The notes: generated by a model not told the origin, from the letters alone. Positions 1 to 12,122 are shown, counted from the first letter of the stretch. The stretch: DNA of 64,000 nt from Cinnamomum chago (GCA_038049695.1 CP142452.1:75214501-75278500); one strand, 5' to 3'. Program-made: numbers and translations.

Positions 1-3
1 ACT

Positions 4-294
4 TCAGATGGCGATGAAGGAATTAATGTTGGGTTGGTCTTCTATCCTGGGTTGCTCTACAGTTTCTCCAACCGTAGTTTCGATGATTGTACTTGTGTCC
101 GATTCTCCTGAGGTGGCCATTGGTTTTGCTTTTTCGGTCACTGCTCCAAAGGAGGTGATTGGTTCTGGTTCCAAGCACATCTGGAAGTCAAGGTAGATCT
201 TGTTATATCTTTCCATTTCCTCTTGCGTGGTGATTATTGGTTCCATGTCATTGAAAAGAAAAGAAGTGAGACTTTCGATTGACTCGAATGGCAT
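4..294 (-). pseudogene. Broken copy of the MBD-gene first exon
   Basis: The minus-strand reading frame starting at 294 begins MPFESIESLTSFLF and closely follows the first exon of the MBD gene at 11993-11526 (shared stretches include EPIITTQEE and CLEPEPIT). Compared with that copy it lacks about nine residues in the middle. Near position 20 it changes frame through a small indel and meets a stop at 4-6, before the start of the methyl-CpG-binding domain. The rest lies beyond the left edge. I read it as a decayed tandem paralogue. If the gene were spliced differently outside the window the stop might be avoided, but no donor is visible before it. Confidence 0.65.
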
Positions 295-1154
295 TTTTTG
301 GTGTTTTGGAATGAAAGAAAGACACAAGAGAGAGGTGTTTTGGACTTGAGGGCTTTTGAGAGTGAAGAGCTTGGCTGCATACAAAAATGAAATACACATG
401 AGGGTAATCTTTTAAATAGGTGTCAGCAATGCTCCAACCCACCAAGACTGTGCCCTACATGCTTCCTATCACAACAGGGCCCGCATAATGGACGGTGAGA
501 TTGCCCTAACTGTGACAGCTATTGCAAGTGGTAATGGATACTGTGGGTGTATAGTTGCTAAGTGTGATTAAATGTATTGGGACACTTTGCTAGGTTTAGT
601 ATTGGCTGAGAAGGATACTTATCTACGAGATGCTATTTTTGCACACTCAGTTTATTGCAAAAGATTTTATAGATCTTGGAGAAAGAAATAGGGATAGTGT
701 TGGCCGTTGATCTTTTATATCGGATAAACTAGTATTAACTTCAAGCTAGCCAGGTTTGATGTTCAATACTATTCATCAGATGAACCCTGACCTAGATAAC
801 ATATGTCCGCATTTATTGTTCATTTTAATTTGTGGACCGTACGTCTTCCATTGTGATCAAAATTTTAGGATCTAATATCCAGCACAACATAGGAATAATT
901 AGGATGATGATGATGATAGAAAATCAATTTCTGCACTCCTTATCTAAATGAGTCCCTCTATTGATATGGCACTTTCCCAAAATAAGTCCTACAACTTTTT
1001 AGAGCTGTCAACACTTGGTTTGTGCGTCCCCCATGGTCCATCTTTGTTAAATCCTATGTGTCACATTTATAACCCTCTTTTGAGTTGCCTCAATTTGAAA
1101 AATGATACGATGCCATATATCATTACCCTCTATTTTACATCCCACCTGGTCCAT

Positions 1155-2000
1155 TACAGCCATGCTTGAATGCCCATTTATTCAAATCTGATATATAAAT
1201 AGATGTAAAAATATCTAATAATAATTATGCTGATAAGGATGATGACGACGACGATGATGATAGTAATGCACTGGCATCTTTCTAGTAAAACTGACATTTC
1301 TTGCCTACCTAGGGAAGGGGTTGAAAAGGGCTACTCTTGGATACGAGGCACACCAAATATATTTCAGATTGGAAGGCCCAAAATTGATCAAGATATGCCC
1401 ATCCTTTAATCCTCTTGTTATATGCATTACCCCTCTACGTTACATCCCACCTGGTCCATTATGGCCATGCCTGAATACCCATTCATTCAAATGTGGTATA
1501 TAAATAGGTGAAAGAATATCTAATAATTTATTATAATAATAATGATAGTGAACCAATTTATGCACTTGTATTATATATCTTGGCAATGGCAAGATTGTCA
1601 TTTGTTGTCTTCCCAAGGAAGGGTGAAATTAATGGGCTATTCTTGGATAGGAGGCATGCAAAATTTCAGATCAAAGGATCTAAAATGATCAAGATATGCT
1701 CCTCCTTTCATCCTCCCTCTATGTTGCATCTCACCTGGTCCATTATGACCATGCCTGAATAACCATTCATTCAAATGTGATATATAAATAGATGAAAGAA
1801 TATCTAATGATTTATTATAATGATAATGATAGTAAACCAATTTATGCACTTGTATTATCTTGTCAAGATCGCCATCTGTTGCCTTCCCAATGAGGAAAAT
1901 GGGTTATTCTTGGATAGGAGGCACACCAAATCCCAAATCTAAAGGATTTGAAATGATTGAGATATAAGAAACTCCTTCCATTCCCAAGCCAAATGCATAG
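1155..2000. repeat. Array of about three diverged ~300-bp units (block A)
   Basis: Three consecutive units share the same order of landmarks. Each has a 'cctgaataccattcattcaaat' type segment, a TATATAAATAG stretch, an AT-rich run of ATAAT/GATAAT, a 'cttgtattat' segment, a 'ttcttggataggaggca' type segment, and a 'cacctggtccatta' close. The units start near 1155, 1465 and 1750. The same array occurs at about 12800-13690 in block B, so it is older than the block duplication. Confidence 0.7.
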
Positions 2001-2512
2001 TTTTGAAAGTTGGTGGGTAAAATCGAATGGTGAGGATTGGAAGTGAGCTCCTGCATAGTAGCTCATTTGAGGAATGTTGCTCAGGTGATTAAAGTTACCA
2101 ATTTTTATATAAGATTTAAATTATTATGTATTTTTAAGTGTTATAATGCTCTTGTACATCCTTACAGTATTGAGAACTTTGAGCAAAGCCACCTTCTAAT
2201 CCATCTGAAATGTTCACACACTGGAACCCCCCACTAAATGGAATGGATCATTGGATCAAGGGTCAATTTGTTTCCTTTAATATAAAGTTATTAAACTTGT
2301 GGGCCCTGGATAAAGGGGTTGACCCCTTTTTCGATATCTATATCCATCATGAGTGGCTCATTCCATCCTCCTTGTCTCATTATATATGGGGGCCCCAAGT
2401 GCGCCCCAGCATCCTGGTGTGGATGAATTCACCATTTAACTACAATTGGGTAAATGGTCTAGATCAAAGGTCATTGGTTCTAGATCTTTTTTCACCACCT
2501 TAATTTTCGGGC

Positions 2513-3040
2513 ATGTGCACCTCATGGACATGAACTTTGACCTAATTATTTTCCACCTGAATTAAGAAAAATGCACTTCATAATTCTAAAAAGGGCATTT
2601 CAACCATTAAGAGAAATTTGTCGGTGACTAGGGGTTACCGCTGGAGATGACCTATTTAAAAGAAGATCGGGAATCTTATCAGCTTTATTGAGATATATTT
2701 CTTGAAAAGTGGCAAAGAACCTAGAATCTTTTTTTTTTTTTTAATTTTCTTCTTGAGAAAAAGCGGAGATCCCATTGTAATGACAAGGAGAAGGGGATGG
2801 CCAAGGCCCTTTACAAAAGTGTTCTGAGTTTTTCTATATATTCAATTCAAGGATGATTTTCTCATGCACTCTCACACTCTGCAGTCCATTTGGCTCATTG
2901 CCGGTCATCATGGGGGCTCGCATGAAATTGGGGAAACGGAATTCAACTTAAGCATTGTTCGAATGAGCATTGGGCACACGAGATAGTTTTTGCATTGGGC
3001 ACACGAGATAGTTTTTCTTAATTCATATTATCTACTTTAT
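2513..3040. other. No gene seen
   Basis: Intervening sequence between block A and the p115-like fragments. It holds a T-rich run near 2730-2743 and a short local duplication of 'gcacacgagatagttttt' near 2970-3018. No coding region is supported. Confidence 0.5.
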
Positions 3041-5128
3041 TCCTCCTATTGATGTTGCCATGTTGGTTCCATTGGAGATGACTCCATTGGTTTTTTTTAA
3101 GATCTTAAGCTTTAGAGTGGCCCCTAGTCAAGTGAACCATTGATTGCCAACATACAATTGATAGATGAAGGGCATATATATAATTCAACCCTCACTAGAA
3201 AGGGTCATTAAATGATATGAAGTAGTGGCAGAGCCCGTGCAATGCACAAGCCATCAAGTCTTTTAAAAATAAAAATAAAAATAAATGATAGGACATATTA
3301 GGTTTGAACAAAGAAAAGGTAACTGCAGAGACCATGAAAATTTTCACATTTAACATACTTTTTAAGGGAATTTTTGAAAAAAATAATAAACTTAACTCAT
3401 TAGAAAGGGATGAAAAGTGAGAAGAAGAGTCAAAACGAGGTGAAATAGAAAAAAAATAAAATGTGAATAAAGAATAAAAAAAGAATGAATAGAAGAATTA
3501 AAGACATAAAAATAAGCTATGTAATTCAACATTATGAAATTAATTACTAGTAATATAATTTGGGTTCCCAAAAAATGGACCTAAATAATAGTTGATTTAA
3601 CTAGGGGAGAAAGAAGATAGAAAATAAAATAAAAGAATTGATCAGTAAAAGAGTAGAAACTATTTACCCAATCTAGAGTCATCGCCGTCGCCCACATACC
3701 TTTATTTGAGGTTGTGTTGGTTTGATTGGAGAGAGGTGGAGCTAGAGAATGGATTGTTGGGGCTGGGAAATGTTTTGCAAAGGTTTCTCCTAGGCCCGTA
3801 TGGATTATTCTGGCCCAAAAGGTGAAGAACCCTGCGTTATAAAAAAAAAACGTTGTGCAAAGTTTAGGAGTTTTGATTGCTTCATCATAGGTATGAAGCC
3901 CTTCTTTTACTTTACGTGTTTACAATTATAAACACACTAATTCTCTATGCACCATTATTTCTTTTCAATGTTTAGGCCCGTACTTGAAATCTAAACCATT
4001 TAAAATTACGTTCTATCTATGTTCTACTATTTCAAAATATTTTATACCATTCAGAATTATATCCATGGATAGAGAGAATTTTTTTTTTTCAATTTTTAAT
4101 TTTGATTATTTATATCAGATTAGATCTAATTGGAGAAAATACATCTTAGGAGACAAAAGCCAATGAAACCATGCTTATGAATGGTTTAGATTTCAAATCT
4201 GGGTTGCTACCATTGATTACCTTTTAGTTATATGTTATATAAAAGAAGCTAAACTTGCACAAAGATAGCAAAATTTTTTGAAATAAGAATCAAGATTTGA
4301 GAAAGTCACATTTTGAGACGTTTATCATTGCAACATATACTGAAATATTTGGCACCAATTAGAAACTAGAACATCCAACTCATTGTCCCTCTCCCTATTA
4401 TTCTCCGGTTCAGTATCATCTCCAATCCCTTTAAGGAGCAAGTCCACATTCTCCCCAAATTCTCCCAACTTGGAGCTAAGCTTTTCCAACCTTTCTTGGA
4501 TCAACTCCAAACCTGAAGCACTCAAAAACATACTGCGCAGCTGCGAGTTCTTGAAACAAGTTGGCCACGAAATGAGTGTAGAATGAAGTTCAAAGATGGT
4601 AAAGTCCCCGTCTCCTCTCTTCCTCTCTATGTACTTGACTGGGAAGAGAATTTGGATTCTGAGGGTGTCCATCTGCCTTATCACCGGCGAGTTTCAGGGC
4701 CTGAAAGTTATAGTTCATGATTTAAAACATCTTTAGTGATAAGTATCATAACTTGCGGTAATTACTTCATGACTCAAACAATTAGAAGATTGCTGCATAA
4801 TTATAGTTTTTTTTTTTTTTGCTAAGTTGCAAATTGAATTAAGAAAGGCAAAAAGAGTAACAACAACAGCCTAAACAGGCAACAAAAAAGAAAAAACTAG
4901 GGAACCAACAAACAGAACTCTATCACATAGATGGATAGAGCTGAATTATAGTTTATGCCTCTAGACTCGAGCATAGGAAATGATCATCTCTTTCATAAAA
5001 CATAACTCAATAATGGCAAATAAAAAGACAGATGAGATAAGTTGCAAATAAATAAGCAAAATGTTGGTTATCAAGAAAAAATAAGAAAAATGGATTTAGG
5101 GGCATGGGTATTTAGCCTTTTTATGAAG
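3041..5128 (-). pseudogene. Rearranged fragment of the p115 (GC6/MAG4) gene, introns included
   Basis: Islands in this stretch match the intact p115 gene in the same orientation. 4545-4700 matches exon 14 (27061-27246). 4700-5128 matches the adjoining intron 13 (27247-27470). 4384-4520 matches the 3' part of exon 19, including the VEKLS...GIGDDT-like segment. About 3041-3260 matches part of intron 14 (about 24940-25130). The exon-14-like and exon-19-like pieces are fused directly and leave a 119-residue open frame (4325-4684), but the exon-14-like part is read through frame-disrupting indels and has no flanking splice context. Because intron sequence is present this is a DNA-level copy, not a processed retrocopy. 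It is unlikely to make a functional tether. Confidence 0.75.
4810..4943 (-). mobile_element. Short retroposon insertion with poly(T) head
   Basis: The segment begins with a run of T (a poly(A) tail on the minus strand). It is flanked by an 11-bp direct repeat, AATTATAGTTT, at 4799-4809 and 4944-4954. The matching p115 intron near 27300-27330 lacks it. This fits a 5'-truncated LINE or a SINE inserted on the minus strand by target-primed reverse transcription. Confidence 0.6.
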
Positions 5129-5497
5129 TTCCTCAATGGAGACAAAAGAATAGGATTTCACCATTACTAAGAAGAATGAGGAGAAGATTTTTCACCAAAG
5201 AAAACTTGATATAGAGAGTCATGATCGTGTGGGAGTTATAAACGTGGGAGGGTTTATGATCGTATGGGAGTTTTGAATGTGGAAGGGTTTGTGAAGGTTA
5301 AGGGACAATCAAAACAATCGATTGCAATTGAAGAGGGAGACATTTTTGTTTATTAGGAGTTACAAACATGGACCTTAAAGAAAAAAAAAAAAAGGAGTTA
5401 CAAATGTGGGAGGGCTATTGTGAAGAAGGTCAATAAAATTCAGTCAAAATCAATTGAATCCAATTGGCTGATTTAGCAATTGGATTCACTTCACTTC

Positions 5498-5539
<42 letters not shown>
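5498..5539. repeat. (AT)n-(GT)n microsatellite
   Basis: A compound dinucleotide run: AT repeats to about 5523, then GT repeats to 5539, immediately beside a MITE. Confidence 0.95.
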
Positions 5540-5540
5540 A

Positions 5541-5726
5541 TGTGGAAGTTTCAAGTGCATCTATCCCTCACCATAGAGTGAGAGACACTTCCCTTTTTTC
5601 ACATGAAAACAAGGAAGTGTACCCCACCCTATGTACTTGAAAAGTAACTTTTGTATTTGAAAATTCTCAATTATGAAAGTGTCCATCACCCTATAGTGAG
5701 GGATAGATGCACTTGAAACTTCCCCT
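5541..5726. mobile_element. MITE with ~45-bp terminal inverted repeats
   Basis: GGAAGTTTCAAGTGCATC at 5544 runs through a CTATCCCTCAC segment, and the reverse complement of the same series ends near 5723. The inverted match runs about 45 bp with a few mismatches. The element is about 180 bp and sits within AT/TA-rich DNA, so a TA target duplication (Tc1/mariner type) is possible but not provable here. Confidence 0.7.
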
Positions 5727-5906
5727 ATATATATATATAATTGAATTCAAAAATATTTTTGAAACAAGAAAACTCCGCATGCTGTGCATTTAGCTTTTGG
5801 CTACTTCCGATAAGGTGCCATTTGTATTCATGAATGTTTTAAACTCCATATCAACGATAATAGTTTTCATACAGTACTGATTTTGAGAGCAGTTTGCGAT
5901 GCCTAC

Positions 5907-8900
5907 CTCTGTTTTGATAAACTTCTCTACGTCTTTCTTTGATCGAAATCGGCGGCCACTCCTTGGAGCAAAATAGTACTGCAAAGCCAATAATACTTTT
6001 GAAGGCTTATCGAAGCATAATCAATTTCAAACAAGCAAATTATATAAGAAAGTAAGCAATACAAACACAAGTCCCATCTCCAATCGAAGCATTATAGTAA
6101 ATAACAAATACAATGTTCTATTATTCACTATCCATTTTTACTACTTATATTTAGAATCAATGTAACCAATTTATCAAAATCATAAGGAGAGATAGATGAT
6201 TTTTTTTAGTGTGATTAGCTGTAATATTGGTACATCTATTACAACACAACTTTAAAAGTAGTACGAGCTAGGTGAATTTAAAGTGGTAGAATGTTAATGC
6301 AAGAAGAGTACATATGGCAAATATGACAACATTGCACAACCTTGAATTACTATTTAAATTGAGAAATTGATTAATAGAAAACTCATTAATGAGTTAATCA
6401 TGCAAACATAATTAATCAAAAGTATACATAACAAAGGATCTACATTTGTGGTCTAAAATATTTCTCAACACTGTAAGGTGTAACTGGCATTTAGAGAAAA
6501 TTTGCTCCGTATAGGTTTGATGTCTAGTTAGGGATTATGGTGTGATTCAAAGTTGATCTAGATATTTGGAAGGGGGAATTTTGGATTTAGTATTATCTAA
6601 TATGAATGTACAGATAGGCCAAGAATTATCCCATGAATATCTCTTACAACAATGGTCGGTATAACCAGAAAAAATCATGCATTCTAAAATGTTAAACAAT
6701 TCAAGGGCTTAGGAGGATCTAATGGATTTGGGATTTTGCACACAAGTGGATCACAACTATAAGAAAAGTCATTTTTAGAGGCGGACTATAACCACCACCA
6801 AATCAAGGAAAATTGCGGTTATAGGTTTTATCTACAGAAAACGGTCCGCCACTATTACTGCCTTAAAAACATATCATCAAAGTTTTTGGATTCGAGATAT
6901 CTACTATTAATATGCAGGTATGCAAAAAATTATCCCTTGATCTAGTACAAGAATGGTTGGTATAGCCAAGAAAATTATGCATTCTAAAATGTTACAATCC
7001 AAGGGTTTAGGAGGATCTAATGGATTTGACATTTTGCACACAAGTGGATCACAACTATAAGAAAATTCTTTTTTAGAGGCGGACTATAACCACCACCAAA
7101 TCAAGGAAAATTGCGGTTATAGGTTTTATCTACAGAAAACGGTCCGCCACTATTACTTCCTTAAAAACATATCATCAAAGTTTCTGGATTCGAGATAATC
7201 TACTATTAATATGCAGGTAGGCAAAAAATTATCCCTTGATCTAGTACAAGAATGGTTGGTATAGCCAAGAAAATTATGCATTCTAAAATGTTACAATCCA
7301 AGGGTTTAGGATGATCTAATGGATTTGACATTTTGCACACAAGTGGATCACAACTATAAGAAAAGTCTTTTTTAGAGGCGGACTATAACCACCACCAAAT
7401 CAAGGAAAATTGCGGTTATAGGTTTTATCTACAGAAAACGGTCCGCCACTATTACTTCCTTAAAAACATATCATCAAAGTTTTTGGATTCGAGATAATCT
7501 ACTATTAATATGCAGGTAGGCAAAAAATTATCCCTTGATCTAGTACAAGAATGGTTGGTATAGCCAAGAAAATTATGCATTCTAAAATGTTACAATCCAA
7601 GGGTTTAGGAGGATCTAATGGATTTGACATTTTGCATACAAGTGGATCACTACTACAAGAAAAGTCATTTTTAGAGGCGGACTACAACTACCACCAAATC
7701 AAGGAAAATTGCGGTTATAGGTTTTATCTACAGAAAACAGTTCCTAGCGTTACCGCATCAAAAACAAATCATCGAAATTGATTTCAGTTGCAAAAAACAA
7801 AACCACCACTAAAAAAGATATCTTATACTAGCTCTATGTGTTTAATTTTTTCCACTATAAGCAACTTTTTATATTTTAAAAAAATTGCCTTATTTTGGTC
7901 AACAATGGCAGAATAGCAGCATTTTTCTGCCTGTAATTGTATTACAATCTTTATCAGTGAAAAGTTGTTGCTGCATTTTTCTTTCTTAGCAGCAATTATT
8001 GTCCGTTGCTATATACACAAACGTTTTAGTTTTTTCTCATTTTTTCATTTATTTGCTTAAAAAAAATCATCTTCTGCTAAAAATGTTTGCCTTGCTGAAC
8101 TTGTTTTATCATTTTTAGCAGAGTGGTTAAGTTTGTTTTTCAATGTTTTGCCTCGCTAAACCTGTTCAGTTGGGCCTGCTTCATATTTTATCCCAACTCG
8201 TGTACTAAGACTTAGATTTGATGTAATTAAAAACCCTGGCTAGAGTGGGGGTATTGTCATTCCACCCATAGTTGAGAGTCTTAAAACGGATAGGATACAT
8301 AAACACACAGCCATAAGCATAAAACTGTTCCTTAGCAAGCCCTAATCATGTGTGGAGCTACGATCGATAGACCCAAATCTCGAAACCTATTTGACTTAGC
8401 ATGTTGTGGTTTGTTTGTACCTGCCTCTACTTACAAAGTCTTGACCTATCTGCCCATCTGTCTTACTATGTCTAGTAGGTGTACCATTGGTTTGCTACAC
8501 TTGCTTTAGACATCATGCTCGTCTTTCACCTCATGTCCACTTTGCATTGCTTGCTTTTGAGTAGGTATCCGGGATACCAAGATGTAGGTACATTGGTACT
8601 AAAATGGCATATGATGCTCAGTTTGGTAGGCATTGAGGATGCCGAGATGTAGGTGATTTTTGTACCGAGCCAGTTTGGTAGGCATCAGGTTTGCCAAGAT
8701 ACAACTAATTTTTCTACCAAGTTTGGTTTGCCCCCTTTGTCTGCATCCATAATATTAGCAGCAAATCATTTAGTTACGCTAGAACTTTGTTATATTTTTT
8801 CATTTATTATTGTGCTTTCCGAAGCTTCCGCTTATGTTTGGTTATTTGCTGGGCCGCTTGCATGATCATGTTTACTTATATTTTTGTTCGTTCTTTTTTG

Positions 8901-11900
8901 TATTAATATTGAGATAACATCCATCATCATGTTTGCATTGTGCATTTAGGCTCAATAGAAAAGTTTAATACTGGTTATTATGTAATTTATATTGACTTCT
9001 TGCTAGATTTCGTAAGTGTAATACTACACTTGGTGCTTGTAAGTGAATGGTATCATCTTTGTTAGTGCAATCAAGGTAAGGCGGTTGTTTTTCTAATCCA
9101 TGAGTTAGCTAGAGAGATTCAATGAGGACTGCATGTGATGTATACATCTTTTGGTTCGATTTTCTTTATTGCATTTTAGTTTTCACCCTTGACGTACAGC
9201 CTAAGGTTGTGTTAGTTAATACTTTTCAAAATATGTAATAAATTAAATGTACTTTTGCAACTTTAAAACAATTATTCTTTGCTTAATTTGTTATCTCTTA
9301 AACATACTCCGAAATTTTATTCGTCAACCACAAATCATTTGGAAAAATATAGTCCTTAAACAAACCCATGGTATCATAGTCATAGCCAGTATCAATATTA
9401 AGATTGAGCCAGTTGTAGTTTTGACTATGTTTGGGTCTGCATCTAAACCTCTTTCCTCTCAAATCTAGATCTTGTTCTTACTATACTCTATAATACCTCT
9501 TCCACAAAATGACGAATAAAAAGTAGTAGTAAGGAGAAGAAGATCGACACTAAGGACATGGTTGGACATTGCTCTTTTCGTATTGTTTCATCTCTCAAAG
9601 TTGCATCTTGATGGAGGATGGAGTGAGAAAGAATGATAGATGTGAAGGCTAAAGCATTAGAAGAAGAGAAAGACCAAATGAGGAAAAAGGTAGAAAAAAA
9701 GAGGAGAGAGATAGGTTGTATAAAGAAATTGTCATCCCATTACTTTAGGCAAAAAGTTCTTTAATACTGTTGAGCAAAAGGTTTTCTATATTTGTATAAC
9801 TAAAAAAAAAAAAGGTGCCTCTTCAACTTAGCAGTTTCATGAATCGCATTGACCATTTTCTACCATCAAAATCATTTATTGGTTTTCTGAACTTCAATGT
9901 GAATCCATTTTTGCCTACATTAATGAAGAGATCTAAACTTTGGAAGGACAATCAAAACAATCAAATGGTTCAAAAAAATTCTCTTTATAGCCATCCACAC
10001 AATCATCTGGCCATTCAATCTAAGTTTTTTTTTTTTTTTTTTCCAAGCCTCGTGATCTCTATGCTTCAAGAAAAATCATTATGGATCTGATATTTTGGGC
10101 CCTGGTTCCAGACAAATTCAAAAACAGCAGGTTGCAATAGTATTGGAATCTATATAAAGGCAATGATCACTGCAGGCAAAGCACGGTGGACAATCTAGTA
10201 CGACATTAAACTTATTTCAAAAGGTTACTTTTATAGTAACCAATCACACAATCCTTTCTTGAAAGGACCATGTGATTGATTTCTAGGTACAATTAAAGAA
10301 TATTCTAAACAATGCTGGATATGAAAAAGATGACTTCACCTTAGAACATAATTAGATCAGAGACCAGGTTCCGTTAGCAGCAGACTCAACTCATAAGAAA
10401 TTTTGGAGTGTCTTACATCTTCATACCATTATCAAAACCATAAAAGCTTTTCATTAAATCCAACCATTGTCTCAAACACCAAACAAAAACATTTCTTGCT
10501 TTTGGCCTATCCACGAAACTCTTCCTCTTTGTAAAATCCCAAAGAGGAAGAAGGAAATAAGAAAGATGAAAATCCGATAATTAAATCTTTCAAGTCTTAA
10601 TTAGTATGTGTCACAACCTTGTCCAACTCAGTATGATATTGTTCGCCCCATGTGCGCGCTCGATGACGTTTCGGATGATCACTCATCCCTGTAGTACTCT
10701 CACCCGAACAGGCTTAACTAGAGAGTTCTTATGATTTCTGGGGTCGCACGACTTTAAAACGCGTCAAGTTGAGTTAAGACATGGCTTGACATAAAAGATC
10801 AGGGTCGGGACTTGGATGTTTCCAATGTGGAACTAGCGGAGACTTTTCATTTGAAGCCTGTTGTTGACACACTATGCCCCATAGTTTAGGGTGTCACCCG
10901 AACCGAGTTCTCACACTCTCCCCCACTGAAAATAGAGTCGTCATCGACTCCGATAACAACTGTCATAGTCCTGCCCAACTCAACATGATATCCTGCTTTG
11001 GCCCACGTTTGTGCGCAAGAGCATCCCGGGCTGTCACCCATCCTAGTATTGCTCCTGCTCGAGCACGCTTAACTCCAGGCTTCTTATAGCTTTGCGAGGC
11101 CATACGGCTTTAAAACGTGTCATGTTGAGTTAAGACAGGATTTGACATATAAGTCTAAGGTCGGAACTTAGATATTTTTTATTCAAGACACATGGAGATT
11201 CTTCATTTGAAGCCTGTAGTTAACATGCTACGCCCCATGGTTATGGGTGCCGCCCGGACCGAGTCCTCACGGTATGCAATATAGTTCTATAGATAGTAAA
11301 TATATCATATTCAACAAGACTATAATGGCTCGCATAAATGTAAGATTAGTGGTAATAGTATATATCAACTGAAGACATACCGAACAATGATTAACAGCAA
11401 AGCCTAACAATGAAAGTGTGATCTAATTCTAATAACTAAGATATAGAAATATTTCATAATGAGAACATCTCTTAAAACAAGAAGGATTAAATTGCTTATC
11501 TAGATGGGCAGATCGACTAAATTACCCGATCCTTCGCACCAGCTGATGCGCCATTCTTTCGGACTTCAACACGACTCGTCCATCCTTTTGGCAGCCAATC
11601 TGGCCGCTGCGACTCCTTCATGTTCTTCTTACGACCCTTCCTTGATGGTCGCGTCTTTGTTGGTGGAGTAGAGTTCGCTTCAGCTGTCATTGTAAGAATG
11701 TCGGGCTGGTCTTCTATCCTCGATTGCTCTACAGTTTCTCCAACCGTAGCTCCAATGGCCATACTTGTGCTTGGTTCTCCAGAGGTGGCCATTGGTTCTG
11801 CTTCGTCGGCCACTGCTCCTGACATAATAACAGTATTTGCTTCTCCAATGGCGGTGATTGGTTCTGGTTCCAAGCACCTCTGGAAGTCGAGGTAGATCTC

Positions 11901-11993
11901 GTCATATTTTTCCCTTTCCTCTTGCGTGGTGATTATTGGTTCTGTGTCATCGAAGAGAAAAGAAGTGAGACTTTCGATTGACTCGAATGGCAT
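5907..11993 (-). CDS. Methyl-CpG-binding domain (MBD) protein, two exons resolved
   Basis: Exon 1 is 11993-11526 (156 codons, starting MPFESIESL) and exon 2 is 5978-5907 (24 codons). Both splice sites are canonical (CGG|GTAATT and TTTGCAG|TAC) and the junction is phase 0. Together they give a complete plant MBD at about residues 130-180: a DWLPKGW opening, VRKNGASAGAKDR, then across the intron YYFAPRSGRRFRSKK. The Arg, Asp-Arg-Tyr and Arg positions that contact methylated CpG in this family appear present (family knowledge). The first 125 residues are acidic and Thr/Ser-rich, and a KKTRPSRKGRKK-like basic patch precedes the domain. The role is probably nuclear reading of DNA methylation. A donor (GAG|GTAGGC) ends exon 2 but I found no third exon; if it is not used, the frame closes at 5790 after 39 more residues. 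The intron is 5.5 kb and TE-rich. A longer in-frame start at 12155 lies upstream of the probable TATA box, so 11993 is preferred. Confidence 0.72.
6590..7790. repeat. Four tandem copies of a ~300-bp unit with CACTA-like ends
   Basis: The phrase around 'acaagaatggttggtatagcc' recurs at 6644 (diverged), 6945, 7244 and 7543, giving periods of 301, 299 and 299 bp. Each unit contains GGCGGAC ... GTCCGCC in inverted orientation and an ATAAGAAAA-type motif. In the last unit this reads CACTACTACAAGAAAAG at about 7647, resembling the terminus of En/Spm (CACTA) transposons. The first unit is the most diverged. It lies within the MBD intron. Confidence 0.85.
7791..10613. other. MBD intron, no further gene seen
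   Basis: AT-rich intron sequence on the opposite strand from any convincing reading frame. It includes a T-run at 10025-10042 and an A-run near 9802. Some repeated phrases near 8560-8700 ('gtaggcatc...gccaagat') suggest old repeats. No TIR pair, RT domain or exon was recognised. Confidence 0.45.
10619..11271 (-). mobile_element. Cassandra TRIM retrotransposon with 5S rRNA-like LTRs
   Basis: Two related direct repeats, 10619-10915 (297 bp) and 10961-11271 (311 bp), enclose a 45-bp interior. On the minus strand each LTR carries a 5S rRNA-like stretch; in the upper LTR it includes GTTAAGCGTGCT and ACTAGGATGGGTGAC (about 11029-11085), and a more diverged version lies at about 10675-10732. On the minus strand the interior starts with a degenerate tRNA-Met-type primer site (TTATCGGAGTC) and ends in a purine tract (AGTGGGGGAG). 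Identical 5-bp target duplications GTATG flank it (10614-10618, 11272-11276). 5S-bearing LTRs define the Cassandra family (established). Non-coding and non-autonomous; it sits in the MBD intron close to exon 1. Confidence 0.9.
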
Positions 11994-12114
11994 TTTTTGT
12001 TGTTTTGGAATGGAAGAAAGACACAAGAGAGAGGTGTTTTGGACTTGGAGGGCTTTTGAGAGTGAAGTGCTTGGCTGCATACAAAAATGAAAGACACATG
12101 AGGGTAATCGATCG

Positions 12115-12122
12115 TTTAAATA
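12115..12122 (-). promoter_or_regulatory. TATA-like box of the MBD gene
   Basis: On the minus strand the sequence reads CCTATTTAAACG, about 125 bp upstream of the ATG at 11993. A start of transcription 25-35 bp downstream would leave a leader of about 90 nt. The equivalent motif exists in block A near 410-417. Position and composition are the only evidence. Confidence 0.4.

Larger units (their letters stand above)
1..2512. repeat. Segmental duplication block A (direct repeat of 11690-15730)
   Basis: By eye this block matches 11690-13809 plus 15381-15730 in the same orientation along nearly its whole length, at high identity with small indels. It carries a degraded MBD first exon at its left end, that exon's upstream region, and an internal array of roughly 300-bp units. 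It has an extra segment near 871-925 that block B lacks. Similarity stops near 2512. The left end is cut by the window. At 2130/2131 it keeps the uninterrupted site into which a Helitron inserted in block B. Confidence 0.85.

Noticed and set aside
3225-3270. Possible Helitron end (GAGCCCGTGCAATGCAC hairpin-like)
   Set aside because: No CTRR terminus at the right distance and no partner end.
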